A DNA stretch of 64,000 nt from Microvirga sp. SRT01 (lineage in GTDB: Bacteria > Pseudomonadota > Alphaproteobacteria > Sphingomonadales > Sphingomonadaceae), in the NCBI GenBank assembly GCA_018139225.1, contig JAGSNX010000005.1, positions 186,001 to 250,000 on the forward strand. The letters run 5' to 3'. Below, piece after piece: positions 34,139 to 43,228 of the stretch. Positions within the stretch are counted from its first letter, which is position 1. The number at the start of each line of letters is the position of its first letter. A program made the position numbers and the translations under genes. The notes under the pieces are model-generated. The model did no database searches. It saw only the letters and a program-made list of their open reading frames with translations, and was not told the DNA's origin.

Positions 34139-35926
34139 ATGCGTCTTCGTGCCGCCGTCGCCGCCGCCTCGCTGCTGGTCACCACGTCGGCGGCCCCGCC
34201 GCCGTTATCGTCGTCGCTGCTTCAGCGGACCGGCGGAGCGACCAGAACGATCGCCCGCCACCCCGACACGCGATCACCGGTGCACTGCCGTATCGGTGAT
34301 GACCGATCCGACCTGGTGCAGTTTGCACCGGGAGCGCCCATCGCCCCACCGCCGCCGCCGCCACCGCCGCCACCGCCACCGCCCCCCTCCCCGTCGCCGG
34401 CCGCCACGAACAGCGAGATCATCGTCACCGGCGCATCGCGGGTCACTTCCTCGGCTATTATCCCGCCGACGATGATCCGCGGACCCGCACCCTATGGTGC
34501 CCCCGGCAACACCGAACGCTATGCCGGGAACGCGGTGGCCGCCGTCCACAGCGTCGCCGATACGCCCGTCTCCACCTTTTCGGTCGACGTCGACACGGGA
34601 TCCTATGCCAACGTCCGCCGCTTTCTGAAGGAGGGGCAACCGGTTCCGGCGGAAGCGGTCCGGACCGAGGAACTCATCAACTATTTCCGCTACGACTATC
34701 CGCGACCGACTGATGCCGCACAGCCGTTCAGCGTCACGACAAATGTCGCGCGGACGCCGTGGAATGCGGATACGCGGCTGCTGCGGATCGGCCTGCGCGG
34801 CTACGACGTGACGACGGCCACACGACCGCCCGTCAATCTGGTGTTTCTGGTCGACGTATCGGGATCGATGGCCAGCCCCGACAAGCTGCCGCTGGTGAAG
34901 GCGGCATTGTCCGGGCTCGCCGATCGGCTGACCCCCCGCGACCGGGTGTCGATCGTCGTCTATGCCGGCGCGGCGGGCATCGTGCTCGATCCCACGTCGA
35001 GCGCGGACTACGTCAAGGCCGCGCTGTCGTGCCTGTCGGCGGGCGGCAGCACCGCCGGCGGACAGGGGCTGGAACTGGCCTATGCCACGGCGCGCGCGGG
35101 CTTCATCAGGAACGGCGTCAATCGCATCCTGCTGGCGACGGACGGGGACTTCAACGTAGGCGTGGCCAGCAACGACGCGATCGAGGCGATGGTCAAGCGC
35201 AACCGCGACGACGGCATCACGCTGACCACGCTGGGGTTCGGGACCGGCAACTACAACGAGGCGATGATGGAGCGCATCGCCGATGTCGGCAACGGCAACT
35301 ACGCCTATATCGACAGCGCGATGGAGGCCGAGAAGGTGCTGGGCCAGGAGATGGCCGCGACGCTCGTCACGATCGCCAAGGACGTGAAGGTGCAGGTCGA
35401 ATTCAACCCAGCCGTCGTCGCTCAGTATCGGTTGATCGGGTATGAGAATCGGGCGCTGCGGGACGAGGATTTCACGAACGATGCGGTCGATGCCGGCGAC
35501 ATGGGCGCGGGCCATCAGGTGACGGCGCTGTACGAGGTCGTGCCCGTGGGCGCGAAGGGTTGGACCGAACCGCGGCGCTATGCCGCCAATCGGGCCGCCG
35601 CCACGCCAGGATCAGGGTCGGGCGGCGAGATGGCCTATGTCCGGTTGCGCTACAAGCTGCCCGCTGGCGGGGCGTCGCGCGAGATGGATCGGCCCGTGTC
35701 CGCGGCATCGCTGCGCCGGGCGGTGCTACCGGCAGGGGACATGGCCTTCGCGGTGGCGGTCGCGGCCTACGGGCAGCGGCTGCGCGACGACCCTCTACTG
35801 GAGCAATATAGCTTCGAAGATATCCGACGGCTGGCCGGCGATGCACCGGATTACTGGCGGCAGGAGTTCGGGCAACTCACCCGGCTGGCAGATCGCGGCG
35901 CGGGCCGGTCCGGTGGGGGCGACTGA
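34139..35926 (+). CDS. Secreted von Willebrand factor A domain protein (YfbK-like)
   Basis: 595 aa from ATG 34139, with GGGAGGG seven bases upstream. A signal peptide is followed by a run of about 14 prolines (roughly 65-80) and the segment SEIIVTGASRV, which looks like a TonB-plug motif but is not followed by a receptor. A vWF_A N-terminal domain follows (TPVSTFSVDVDTGSYANVRR). Then comes a vWA domain with the MIDAS motif FLVDVSGSMAS and LLATDGDFNVG. The DUF3520-type C-terminus ends EFGQLTRLADRGAG. Periplasmic or surface-associated; the ligand is unknown. Confidence 0.87.
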   Translation: MRLRAAVAAASLLVTTSAAPPPLSSSLLQRTGGATRTIARHPDTRSPVHCRIGDDRSDLVQFAPGAPIAPPPPPPPPPPPPPPSPSPAATNSEIIVTGASRVTSSAIIPPTMIRGPAPYGAPGNTERYAGNAVAAVHSVADTPVSTFSVDVDTGSYANVRRFLKEGQPVPAEAVRTEELINYFRYDYPRPTDAAQPFSVTTNVARTPWNADTRLLRIGLRGYDVTTATRPPVNLVFLVDVSGSMASPDKLPLVKAALSGLADRLTPRDRVSIVVYAGAAGIVLDPTSSADYVKAALSCLSAGGSTAGGQGLELAYATARAGFIRNGVNRILLATDGDFNVGVASNDAIEAMVKRNRDDGITLTTLGFGTGNYNEAMMERIADVGNGNYAYIDSAMEAEKVLGQEMAATLVTIAKDVKVQVEFNPAVVAQYRLIGYENRALRDEDFTNDAVDAGDMGAGHQVTALYEVVPVGAKGWTEPRRYAANRAAATPGSGSGGEMAYVRLRYKLPAGGASREMDRPVSAASLRRAVLPAGDMAFAVAVAAYGQRLRDDPLLEQYSFEDIRRLAGDAPDYWRQEFGQLTRLADRGAGRSGGGD

Positions 35927-35983
35927 GCGGTGTGCGCGGATTAGCACTCGCAGGTGTCGGAACGGCGGGTTAGACACGGTGTT

Positions 35984-36766
35984 ATGAACGAGACCAGCGC
36001 CGCCACCTCCGCACCCGGCTCCAGCCTGCTGCCCGACGGCACGGGGGTCATCACGACGATCCACCTCGTGCTGATCGTCCTGATCGCCCTTGCCGCGGTG
36101 GCGGTCATCGTCATCGGCGCGCGGCGCAAGCGGGCACGACGCCGGGCTGAAATCCAGGTCGAACGCAATGCGGAGCAGGCGGGTATCGAACCGGCCGCGC
36201 CTGCGCCTGTCGCAGGTCAGGAGGTGAGCGTTACGCCGCCTCCGCCCTCACCGGCAGTCGAGCAGGTCCAGACGCAGTCGCAAACATCCGCACAGCCCTT
36301 CGCGACCGAGCCCATGCCGGTCGTGACGCCGCCTGCCGATCGCCTTCCCGCAGTCGATCCGCTGGCGGTCGATCCCCGGCCGGCCGATCCCCAGCCGGCG
36401 GATCATACGTCGCTATCGGACGAGCCGATTCCGGCCGCCGCGCCGCTGGACGCCAGCCCGGCGACGCTCGCAGGCGACTTGCCGGGTCCGGACCTCGTCA
36501 AGCGTGACGCCGCGACGCCGGTGTCGGCGGATGCGCCGGTGACGACCCTGAAGGGTCTCGGCCCGAAAGTCGCGGCACGACTGTCGGAGCTCGGCGTCAC
36601 GACCGTGGGTCAGATCGCTGCGCTGACGGATGCCGAGGCGGAGGCGCTGGATGCCGAGCTCGGCGCGTTCCGGGGTCGGATGAGCCGGGATCGCTGGATC
36701 GAGCAGGCGCGCCTGCTGTCGGCGGGCGACCGGGCTGGTTTCGAGGCGGCGTTCGGCCGGCTTTAG
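35984..36766 (+). CDS. Membrane-anchored protein with C-terminal helix-hairpin-helix
   Basis: 260 aa from ATG 35984 (MNETSAATSAPGSS). One transmembrane helix (about 25-47, IHLVLIVLIALAAVAVIVIG) is followed by a basic patch RRKRARRRAE. A long proline/alanine-rich linker with repeated DP units (about 100-150) leads to the HhH domain TTLKGLGPKVAARLSELGVT, then QIAALTDAEAEALDAEL (about 200-230). This resembles DUF4332/HHH-5 domains, which bind DNA or proteins. A membrane-tethered DNA-binding role is possible (inference). Confidence 0.78.
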   Translation: MNETSAATSAPGSSLLPDGTGVITTIHLVLIVLIALAAVAVIVIGARRKRARRRAEIQVERNAEQAGIEPAAPAPVAGQEVSVTPPPPSPAVEQVQTQSQTSAQPFATEPMPVVTPPADRLPAVDPLAVDPRPADPQPADHTSLSDEPIPAAAPLDASPATLAGDLPGPDLVKRDAATPVSADAPVTTLKGLGPKVAARLSELGVTTVGQIAALTDAEAEALDAELGAFRGRMSRDRWIEQARLLSAGDRAGFEAAFGRL

Positions 36767-36769
36767 ATC

Positions 36770-36797
36770 GGAAGGTTAGGCTAAGGTTAGTCCAACG
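36770..36797. repeat. Inverted partner of the 28-bp sequence at 24616-24643
   Basis: Exact reverse complement over 28 bases (starts GGAAGGTTAGGCTAAGGTTA). It begins four bases after the stop codon of the HhH gene. Confidence 0.75.
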
Positions 36798-37092
36798 CGC
36801 ATCTTTCGGCATGCGCGCTTTTGGGGTGTACCGGCGAGTTCAAGGAGCGAGCCGCGGTATAGCCGATGTGAGGGTTGTAGGACAGCGTGACGCGTCCTGC
36901 CGCCCTCGACACCTCTTGTTCGATATACCGGCGATCGAGTGCGTGCGCCTCTCGTCATGCCGGGCTCGTCCCGGCATCCACTAGCCCGCAGGCGTCGGAC
37001 TTACTGAACGGTGGAAGTCGGGACGGGCCCGGCACAACGTAGACCGTCGCTCGAATGCTGCCGACGGCGCGATCGCGGTCAGCCCCCGTGCC
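36798..37092. other. Intergenic DNA with one small stem-loop
   Basis: No gene seen. ATGCCGGG/CCCGGCAT pair around CTCGT near 36957-36977, a common sphingomonad intergenic palindrome that could end the CNNM gene's transcript. Confidence 0.45.
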
Positions 37093-38391
37093 CTACACCG
37101 CGCTGACGAGCAGCTTGTCGATGCGGCGACCATCGAGATCGACGACCTCGAACCGCCAGCCCTGTTCGACGAAGCTTTCGCCCTCCAGCGGCAAATGGCG
37201 GAACGCGGCAAGGGCGAGGCCGGCGGCGGTGGCGTAGTCGCGGTCCTCGGGCAGGTCGATGCCGAGCCGTTCCGCCAGCGCGTCCGCCGACGCGGTGCCC
37301 GCGACCAGCAGCGATCCGTCGTCACGTTCGACCACCGGCGGGGCTTCGTCGGGGTCCGCGTCCGAGGCGAAGGTGCCGCCGATCGCGGACAACAGGTCGG
37401 CGGGCGTGACGATGCCTTCGAAATGGCCGTATTCGTCGTGGATGAGCGCCATCGGCACCTCCGCCTGACGCAGCGCCAACAGCGCATCCGGCGCATCGAT
37501 GACGTCGATGACGACCGGCGCCTTGCGCATCAACTTGGCGAGATCGAGCGGTTCGCCGCGCAGCAGCGTCGCGGCGATGTCGCGCGACTGCACCACACCC
37601 TCGACCGCATCGATCGACCCGCGCGCCACCGGCAGGCGGGTATGCTGGCTGGCCATCAGCTTGGCGCGCAGCGCGTCGTCACCGGCGTCGAGGTCGAGCC
37701 AGTCGACCTCCGTCCGCGGCGTCATGATCTCGCGCACCGGCCGGTCGGCAAGGCGGACGACGCCGGAGATGATCGATCGCTCATGCTCCTCGATCACGCC
37801 CGACTTCGACGCCTCCGCGACGATCAGGTGCAGTTCTTCCGCCGTCACCTGATCCTCGTTCTCGCGATCGAGGCGCAACAGATGGAAGATCAGCGCGCTC
37901 GACTTGTCGAGCAGCCAGACCAGCGGCGCGGTCAGGATCGCGAGCCAACCCATCGGCACCGCGACCAATGCCGCAACCGTCTCCGGCGAGCGCAACGCGA
38001 ACTGCTTGGGAACGAGTTCGCCGACGATCAGCGACGCATAGGTCGTCAGCGCGATCACCAGCGCATAGCCGACCGTCGACGCGGTTTCCGCGGACATGCC
38101 CAGCATCTGCAACCGCGCGGCCGTCGGCGTGCCGAGGCTGGCACCGGAATAGGCGCCTGCGATGATGCCGATCAGGGTGATGCCGATCTGCACCGTCGAC
38201 AGGAACTTGCCGGGATCGGCGGACAGCGTCATCGCCGCGCGCGCGCCGCGCTTGCCGGAGCGGGCCATCGCCTCCAGCCGTGCCTTGCGCGAGGAGACCA
38301 GGGCGAGCTCGCTCATCGCGAACACGCCGTTCAGCGCTACGAGCGCCAGGATGATGAAGACATCAATCCAGGGAAAGGGAGGAAGTGCCAT
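37093..38391 (-). CDS. CNNM/CorC-type membrane protein with CBS pair (TlyC/hemolysin family)
   Basis: 432 aa from ATG 38391 (MALPPFPWIDVFI), with AAGGAAG upstream. A DUF21 domain with four hydrophobic segments (about 1-200; LVSSRKARLEAMARSG, LIGIIAGAYSGASLG, LIVGELVPKQFALR) is followed by a CBS pair (REIMTPRTEVDWLD, IHDEYGHFEGIVTPADLL). The CorC_HlyC domain ends VVDLDGRRIDKLLVSAV. Family members are linked to magnesium/cobalt transport; the hemolysin label is historical. Inner membrane. The length is normal. Confidence 0.9.
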   Translation of the reverse strand: MALPPFPWIDVFIILALVALNGVFAMSELALVSSRKARLEAMARSGKRGARAAMTLSADPGKFLSTVQIGITLIGIIAGAYSGASLGTPTAARLQMLGMSAETASTVGYALVIALTTYASLIVGELVPKQFALRSPETVAALVAVPMGWLAILTAPLVWLLDKSSALIFHLLRLDRENEDQVTAEELHLIVAEASKSGVIEEHERSIISGVVRLADRPVREIMTPRTEVDWLDLDAGDDALRAKLMASQHTRLPVARGSIDAVEGVVQSRDIAATLLRGEPLDLAKLMRKAPVVIDVIDAPDALLALRQAEVPMALIHDEYGHFEGIVTPADLLSAIGGTFASDADPDEAPPVVERDDGSLLVAGTASADALAERLGIDLPEDRDYATAAGLALAAFRHLPLEGESFVEQGWRFEVVDLDGRRIDKLLVSAV

Positions 38392-38553
38392 CGGCTTGGG
38401 TGCTTCCTTAGCCGGGATGATCCGGCCGCCACAACCGTTCATGTCACGATATGGGTCAGGCGACTTCGGGGTCAGCTTCGGTTCAGTGCGCAACCGGAAC
38501 AAGGGGGCATGCGCAGGGTTCACCTGCCGAGATCGCAAAAGAGGGAATCGCCC

Positions 38554-39228
38554 ATGAAGACCCGTCCGTTACTGCTCGCCAGCCTGACCGCGCTGCTGAC
38601 CACCACCGCCTGCGTCACCGATCCGGAGACGGGGCAGCGCACGATCAGCAAGACCGCGATCGGCGGCATCGGCGGCGCACTGGGCGGGTACCTGCTGGGC
38701 GATCTGGTCGGCGGCCGGCGCGACCGCACCGAGAAGATCCTGGGCGCGGGCATCGGCGGCCTCGCCGGGGCCGGCATCGGCGCGTACATGGACAAACAGG
38801 AGCGTGAGTTGCGGGCCCGCACCGCCGGCACCGACGTTCAGGTGATCCGCCGCGGCGACGATCTGGTGCTGAATATCCCGTCGGGCATCACCTTCGCCTA
38901 TGACAGCGCCGATGTGCAGCCGCAGTTCAAGCGGACGCTGGATCAGGTCGCGTCGACGCTGGCCGAGTATAACCAAACCTATATCGACGTGTACGGCCAC
39001 ACCGATTCGACCGGCAGCGATGCGTATAACCAGACCCTGTCGGAACGCCGCGCGCTGTCGGTAGCCAATTATCTGGCGTCGCAGGGCGTGCAGCAGGCGC
39101 GGATCGGTACCCGCGGCTATGGCGAGACGCAGCCGATCGAACCGAACGACACCGATGCAGGCCGCGCGGCGAATCGACGCGTCGAAGTGAAGATCGTGCC
39201 GATCACGCAGAACGATTTGCGGCAGTAG
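38554..39228 (+). CDS. OmpA-family lipoprotein with glycine-zipper
   Basis: 224 aa from ATG 38554, with GAGGG upstream. A leader ends at LLTTTAC, so it is a probable lipoprotein. A glycine-zipper segment (GGIGGALGGYLLGDLVGG, AGIGGLAGAGIGAYMDKQE) is followed by an OmpA_C peptidoglycan-binding domain with YGHTDSTGSDAYNQTLSERR and GYGETQPIEPNDTDAGRAANRRVE. It probably ties the outer membrane to peptidoglycan. It is divergent from the CNNM gene. Confidence 0.93.
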   Translation: MKTRPLLLASLTALLTTTACVTDPETGQRTISKTAIGGIGGALGGYLLGDLVGGRRDRTEKILGAGIGGLAGAGIGAYMDKQERELRARTAGTDVQVIRRGDDLVLNIPSGITFAYDSADVQPQFKRTLDQVASTLAEYNQTYIDVYGHTDSTGSDAYNQTLSERRALSVANYLASQGVQQARIGTRGYGETQPIEPNDTDAGRAANRRVEVKIVPITQNDLRQ

Positions 39229-39505
39229 GGCCGGCGCGGGTCGGGGTGGCGGCTTGGCTTATCGGGGCGCAAGTCCGTGGTCGGGGTACGGTTCCCTGGG
39301 AGGGTCGGTTCGAGATTCTCTTCAGCCATCGCGGAAGGCCGGGTCCAGTCGGGTTACCCGGAGTAATATTCCGGAAACCGCTACCCTATTGGACCCCGGC
39401 CTCCGCCGGGGTGGGGTATTACCGAAGGGAAGCGGCGCTGTTTCGCTGCGATCCCGTTGGAGAAAGACGTGCGTGGGGCACGCGGCGGGTTCTCCAAGAC
39501 CTGCA

Positions 39506-39967
39506 TCACCGTCGTGCGGCGAAGAACTCCCGGAGCAACTCGCCGGCTTCACGCTCACCGATGCCTGCATATACGTCCGGCCGGTGATGACAGGTCGGCT
39601 GGCCGAACAGCCGCGGTCCGTGCTCGACCGCCCCGCCCTTCGCGTCGGGAGCGCCGTAATAAAGCCGCCGGATCCGCGCATGCGCGATCGCACCCGCGCA
39701 CATCGCGCAGGGCTCCAGCGTTACCCAGAGGTCGCAATCCTCCAGCCGCTCGCGGCCGAGCACCGACGCCGCCGCGCGAATCGCCAGCATCTCCGCATGC
39801 GCCGTCGGATCGCTCAGTCGCCGTGGCGCATTTCCGGCAACAGCCAGCGCCTCGCCATCGCGCATCACCACCGCGCCGACGGGCACCTCCCCCGCCGCCG
39901 CCGCATCGCGAGCGGCGGCGAGCGCGGTGCGCATCGGTTCAGGGAGCGGGAACATCGCCGGCGTCAT
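39506..39967 (-). CDS. tadA: tRNA(adenine34) deaminase
   Basis: A 153-aa zinc enzyme that converts A34 to inosine in tRNA-Arg. The active site is complete: TAHAEML supplies the zinc histidine and proton-shuttle glutamate, and [11 protein letters not shown] the two cysteines. [21 protein letters not shown] is typical of TadA rather than cytidine deaminases. The start is placed at 39967 ([11 protein letters not shown]); ATG 39955 is an alternative. It follows a small membrane-protein gene by 28 bases. Confidence 0.93.
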   Translation of the reverse strand: MTPAMFPLPEPMRTALAAARDAAAAGEVPVGAVVMRDGEALAVAGNAPRRLSDPTAHAEMLAIRAAASVLGRERLEDCDLWVTLEPCAMCAGAIAHARIRRLYYGAPDAKGGAVEHGPRLFGQPTCHHRPDVYAGIGEREAGELLREFFAARR

Positions 39968-39995
39968 GCGCGAGAGGTCCCCTCCCCTGCAAGGC

Positions 39996-40214
39996 TCAGT
40001 TCGGGGCTTGTGCGTTCGCCGGACGCTCGACGTTGATCGTCGGCACCGCCACGGTCTTGTTCTCCGTACCCAGCGACACCCGCGCGACATCGGCCTCGAA
40101 CTTGGGTGCCTGCACGACGCCGCGTTGCGTCTGGTCGATCGAGACGATGTTGAAGTAGAGCAGACCGGCGACCACCAGCACGGCGATTGCAACCAGGACC
40201 AACAGCGCGCGCAT
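39996..40214 (-). CDS. Small membrane-anchored protein upstream of tadA
   Basis: 72 aa from ATG 40214 ([20 protein letters not shown]), with GGAGAG nine bases upstream. One N-terminal transmembrane helix is followed by a periplasmic tail ([20 protein letters not shown], ending [12 protein letters not shown]). No recognised family. It is probably co-transcribed with tadA and divergent from rpmB. Confidence 0.65.
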   Translation of the reverse strand: MRALLVLVAIAVLVVAGLLYFNIVSIDQTQRGVVQAPKFEADVARVSLGTENKTVAVPTINVERPANAQAPN

Positions 40215-40370
40215 TCTCGTCTCTCCCATCCGATTCGATGGCGTAACAACGCGCCTCGTCGACAAGCGTTGCACGGGTGGAAGCTTGACGGATCGACCGT
40301 TGCCCGATACGAGCGCGACCTTTCCGGGCCGACCCGAAAACCAGGCCAACACCGAGATAAGGTAGTCATC

Positions 40371-40670
40371 ATGTCGCGCATTTGCGAGCTGACCGGCAAG
40401 GGCCGGCAGGTGGGTAACAACGTTTCCCACGCCAACAACAAGACCAAGCGCACGTTCCTGCCCAATTTGCAGAACGTCACGCTGATCTCCGACGCGCTGG
40501 AACAGGGCGTCCGCCTGCGCGTGTCGACGCACGGCCTGCGCTCGGTCGAGCACAATGGCGGTCTGGACAATTGGCTGGTGAAGACCAGCGACGACAAGCT
40601 GTCGCTGCGTTGCCGCCGCCTGAAGCGCAACATCGTCAAGAAGCGCGCCACGACCGACGTCGCAGCGTAA
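40371..40670 (+). CDS. rpmB: 50S ribosomal protein L28
   Basis: A 99-aa protein. [27 protein letters not shown] at the start and [15 protein letters not shown] match bL28 closely, and the basic ending [18 protein letters not shown] is usual in alphaproteobacteria. AAGG lies a few bases before ATG 40371. A perfect-stem terminator follows 20 bases after the stop. Confidence 0.97.
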   Translation: MSRICELTGKGRQVGNNVSHANNKTKRTFLPNLQNVTLISDALEQGVRLRVSTHGLRSVEHNGGLDNWLVKTSDDKLSLRCRRLKRNIVKKRATTDVAA

Positions 40671-40690
40671 CGCGCGTCCCCTAGGGTCAC

Positions 40691-40726
40691 GAAAGGCCCG
40701 CGCATCACGGTATGCGCGGGCCTTTC
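40691..40726. terminator. rpmB terminator (15-bp perfect stem)
   Basis: GAAAGGCCCGCGCAT and ATGCGCGGGCCTTTC pair fully around CACGGT. The A3/T3 edges allow use from both strands; the convergent phytase-type gene ends at 40747. Confidence 0.9.
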
Positions 40727-40746
40727 GGCGTGTCCGGCCTGATCCG

Positions 40747-41796
40747 CTAGCAGGTCAGCCGGAACTTCAGCAGCAGGGTGCGCTGGATCGGCAGGTGATT
40801 ATCGTCCGACACCAGCCAGACGACGGTCGAATCGCCCTCCCGCCGAGCGGCGACGCCTTCGAAATTGTCCGTGATGAGCGGCGCGGCGAGGACGCCGATC
40901 GGCCGCGCCTGCACGCGCGCTGCTGGCCGAATCGACGGTAGATCCACGATTCCGACGCGGAGCGACCAAAAAAAGGGCAATGTGAACCCCCGCTCCAGGA
41001 TCAGCAGGCGGCCATCGGGCAATTGGGTCATGTCCGACGGATCGTCGTGATCGTTGGTCGGGGCATAGCCGAATCGGAACGCCGGCCGGGTCCGCGTCGG
41101 ATCGCCAGGCCAGACCAGCCCCATCCGCAGCCGCGCTCCCACTTCGCGCGGTGGTGATTCGGAGATCGCGGCGAAACGGCCATCGGCCAGACGAGCGAAC
41201 GACTCGATCCCGCCATTGTCGCTCCAGTCGCGCATCGCCGCCGGCGCGATGCCGCGATCGCCGCGGCGGAAGCCGGGCGTATAGCGCCAGATCTGGTTAT
41301 AACCCTCATACCCCACCCACGCGCGGTCCGTGACGGGATCGATCGCAAGCGACTCGGCGTCGCGGTGGCGTTTTTCCCAGCCGCTGGCAGGGCCACCGGG
41401 CAAATCCTCGAACAGGATGTCGCGCGGCGTCCAGTCGGCGCCCATCCGAAACCGGAGCACCTGCCCCCCGTCGCCGATCATCGTAAACCGGTCGCCACGG
41501 ACCCCGAGCGCGGAGAAGCCGCCGAATGTGCGGTCGCTGCCGGTCAGGGCGACACCGCCCAGATAATCGAGGCAGCCGACGCGTCGGCGCGCCGGATCGT
41601 GGGCATCGAGTGGCACGCGTTCCGCCGTGACCGAGAGTTGGCCTGCGGGCACCGAGCGCCGTTCCAGCGTCGTCCACCGTGGCAGCACCGCGAGAGGGAA
41701 CAGGACGATCGTGGCCAGTAGAACGGAGCGTCGCACCCGCCGGCCATAGCGGACACTCCCCGCGCCGCCAGCCTGAACCGCCGATAACGGACGCAT
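40747..41796 (-). CDS. Esterase-like activity of phytase family protein
   Basis: 349 aa. A single N-terminal hydrophobic segment (VRRSVLLATIVLFPLAVL) suggests export or anchoring. The rest is a beta-propeller-type phytase-like domain: GGFSALGVRGDRFTMIGDGG, WEKRHRDAESLAIDPVTDRAWVGYE, NGGIESFARLADGRFAAISE, LPDGRLLILERGFTLPFFWS and ITDNFEGVAARREGDSTVVW. This matches the family named esterase-like activity of phytase (PF13449). The exact start is uncertain; an internal GTG nearer VRRSVLL is possible. Confidence 0.82.
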   Translation of the reverse strand: MRPLSAVQAGGAGSVRYGRRVRRSVLLATIVLFPLAVLPRWTTLERRSVPAGQLSVTAERVPLDAHDPARRRVGCLDYLGGVALTGSDRTFGGFSALGVRGDRFTMIGDGGQVLRFRMGADWTPRDILFEDLPGGPASGWEKRHRDAESLAIDPVTDRAWVGYEGYNQIWRYTPGFRRGDRGIAPAAMRDWSDNGGIESFARLADGRFAAISESPPREVGARLRMGLVWPGDPTRTRPAFRFGYAPTNDHDDPSDMTQLPDGRLLILERGFTLPFFWSLRVGIVDLPSIRPAARVQARPIGVLAAPLITDNFEGVAARREGDSTVVWLVSDDNHLPIQRTLLLKFRLTC

Positions 41797-41886
41797 TCAG
41801 TATCCGCTCAACGCGAATCGGCGAAAAGCCTCTCATCGACGACGGGCCCACAACCCGCCGACGGGCCAGAAACGGGAGTAAGAAAC

Positions 41887-42252
41887 ATGTTCAGGAAGTT
41901 TTCCCTCGCCGCTGCCGCTCTCGCAATGGGCGCGTCGGCCTTGATCCCCGCCACCGCTGCCGAAGCGCAGCGCGGCCGTCATTATCGCAGCTACGACGAT
42001 CGCGGTTACGGCCAGTCCTATCGCGGCTACGACCGTCGCGATTACCGCGACCGTCGCGACTATCGCGGGCGTCAGCGGTGCAAGGACGGCGCAGGTGGTG
42101 CCATCATCGGCGCCATTGCCGGCGGCCTGCTCGGCCGCACCGTCGACACCCGTGGCGACCGCACGGTCGGCACGCTGGGCGGCGCGGTGCTCGGCGGGCT
42201 CGCCGGTCGCGAGATCGATCGGTCGGATCGTCCCGGATACTGCCGCCGCTAA
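41887..42252 (+). CDS. Glycine-zipper 2TM domain protein
   Basis: A 121-aa exported protein. The signal peptide ends about TAAEAQ. A tyrosine/arginine-rich repeat region (about 30-62: YRSYDDRGYG, YRGYDRRDYRDRRDYRG) is followed by a glycine-zipper domain (DGAGGAIIGAIAGGLLGRTV, TLGGAVLGGLAGREIDRS) like that of the rickettsial 17-kDa antigen. Probably an envelope protein. The imperfect RDYRDRRDYR repeats are unusual but common in sphingomonad relatives. Confidence 0.8.
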   Translation: MFRKFSLAAAALAMGASALIPATAAEAQRGRHYRSYDDRGYGQSYRGYDRRDYRDRRDYRGRQRCKDGAGGAIIGAIAGGLLGRTVDTRGDRTVGTLGGAVLGGLAGREIDRSDRPGYCRR

Positions 42253-42379
42253 CGCCTGCGGCAGTTGCGTACCCCCCGCGTAGCGTTTGGGGGGCGGGGG
42301 GTCGGTTCCTGGCGGGGCCGGCCCCCTTGTGCGTGCGCCTGCATTGCGATGTCAACGCCCGCGCGCTACGGGTGAAAGC

Positions 42380-43228
42380 ATGTTTCGCACGATCATGCTG
42401 TCGGTGCAGGTGGCGGCCCAAGTGCCAGTTGCGCCGCCGACGGTGCCCGCGCCCGACATCATCGTTACGGGCGAACGTCCGGCGACCAAGGACGAGGTCC
42501 GACGGAAGGTGGAGCGCGTGCTGCCGCCGCTGTCGTTCGATCACCCGCTTGCGCGTTTCACCGTGCCGGTGTGCCCCGGCGTCGTCGGCCTCGCGCGTCC
42601 GTCCGCACAGGCGATCGTCGACAGGATAGGTGTCATCGCCGACGAGGTCGGCTTGCGCGTCGGCGAGCCCGGATGCGATCCGAACCTGCTGGTGCTGATC
42701 GTCCCCGATTCGCGGGTCACGGTACGCCGGCTCGCCAGTCGCCGGCAGGGGGTCGTCGCAGCGCAGTCGCTGGCGGACGTCCGACGGATCGTCGCGGAGC
42801 CGGGCGCCGCCCGCGCCTGGGTGGAAGCCGAGGTCCGCAGCCGCGACGGCACGCCGCTCTACCTTGGTGCAGGCGGACCGCCGGAACTGGCGATCGAAAG
42901 CCCCAGCCGCGTCGCGCTCTCGTTCCGCCGCGATATCGTCGCGGCCTATATCGTCATCGACGCGGCCAGTGTCGCGGGACGCGATACGACGCAGATCGCC
43001 GACTATGCCGCGATGAGGGGACTCGCCGACGGACGCTCGGGGCTGGCGGCGGCGGGCGACTCGATCCTTGCGACGTTCACGCCGGACGGCGATACGCGGG
43101 CACCGGCGACGTTGACGGCGATCGATCGTGGCGTGCTGCGCGGCCTGTACAGCGGACAGGGCAACCGGGCCTCGGTCAATACGAGCAGTTCGATCGTGGC
43201 GACGATCGTCGGTGGCGGCGGGAAATAG
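42380..43228 (+). CDS. Hypothetical exported protein with IIVTG motif
   Basis: 282 aa from ATG 42380 (MFRTIMLSVQVAAQVPVAPP). A short signal-like leader is followed by APDIIVTGERPATKDEVRRK, then a domain with two cysteines (VPVCPGVVGL, GEPGCDPNLLVLIVPDSR). The end has SSSIVATIVGGG. The IIVTG segment mimics a TonB plug start, but the protein is far too short to be a receptor. Sphingomonads carry many such proteins; no function is known to me. Confidence 0.65.
   Translation: MFRTIMLSVQVAAQVPVAPPTVPAPDIIVTGERPATKDEVRRKVERVLPPLSFDHPLARFTVPVCPGVVGLARPSAQAIVDRIGVIADEVGLRVGEPGCDPNLLVLIVPDSRVTVRRLASRRQGVVAAQSLADVRRIVAEPGAARAWVEAEVRSRDGTPLYLGAGGPPELAIESPSRVALSFRRDIVAAYIVIDAASVAGRDTTQIADYAAMRGLADGRSGLAAAGDSILATFTPDGDTRAPATLTAIDRGVLRGLYSGQGNRASVNTSSSIVATIVGGGGK

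Noticed and set aside
37195..38553. N-terminal extension of the OmpA lipoprotein gene over the CNNM gene
   Set aside because: The lipoprotein leader and ribosome-binding site fix the start at 38554; the extension is antisense to the CNNM gene.
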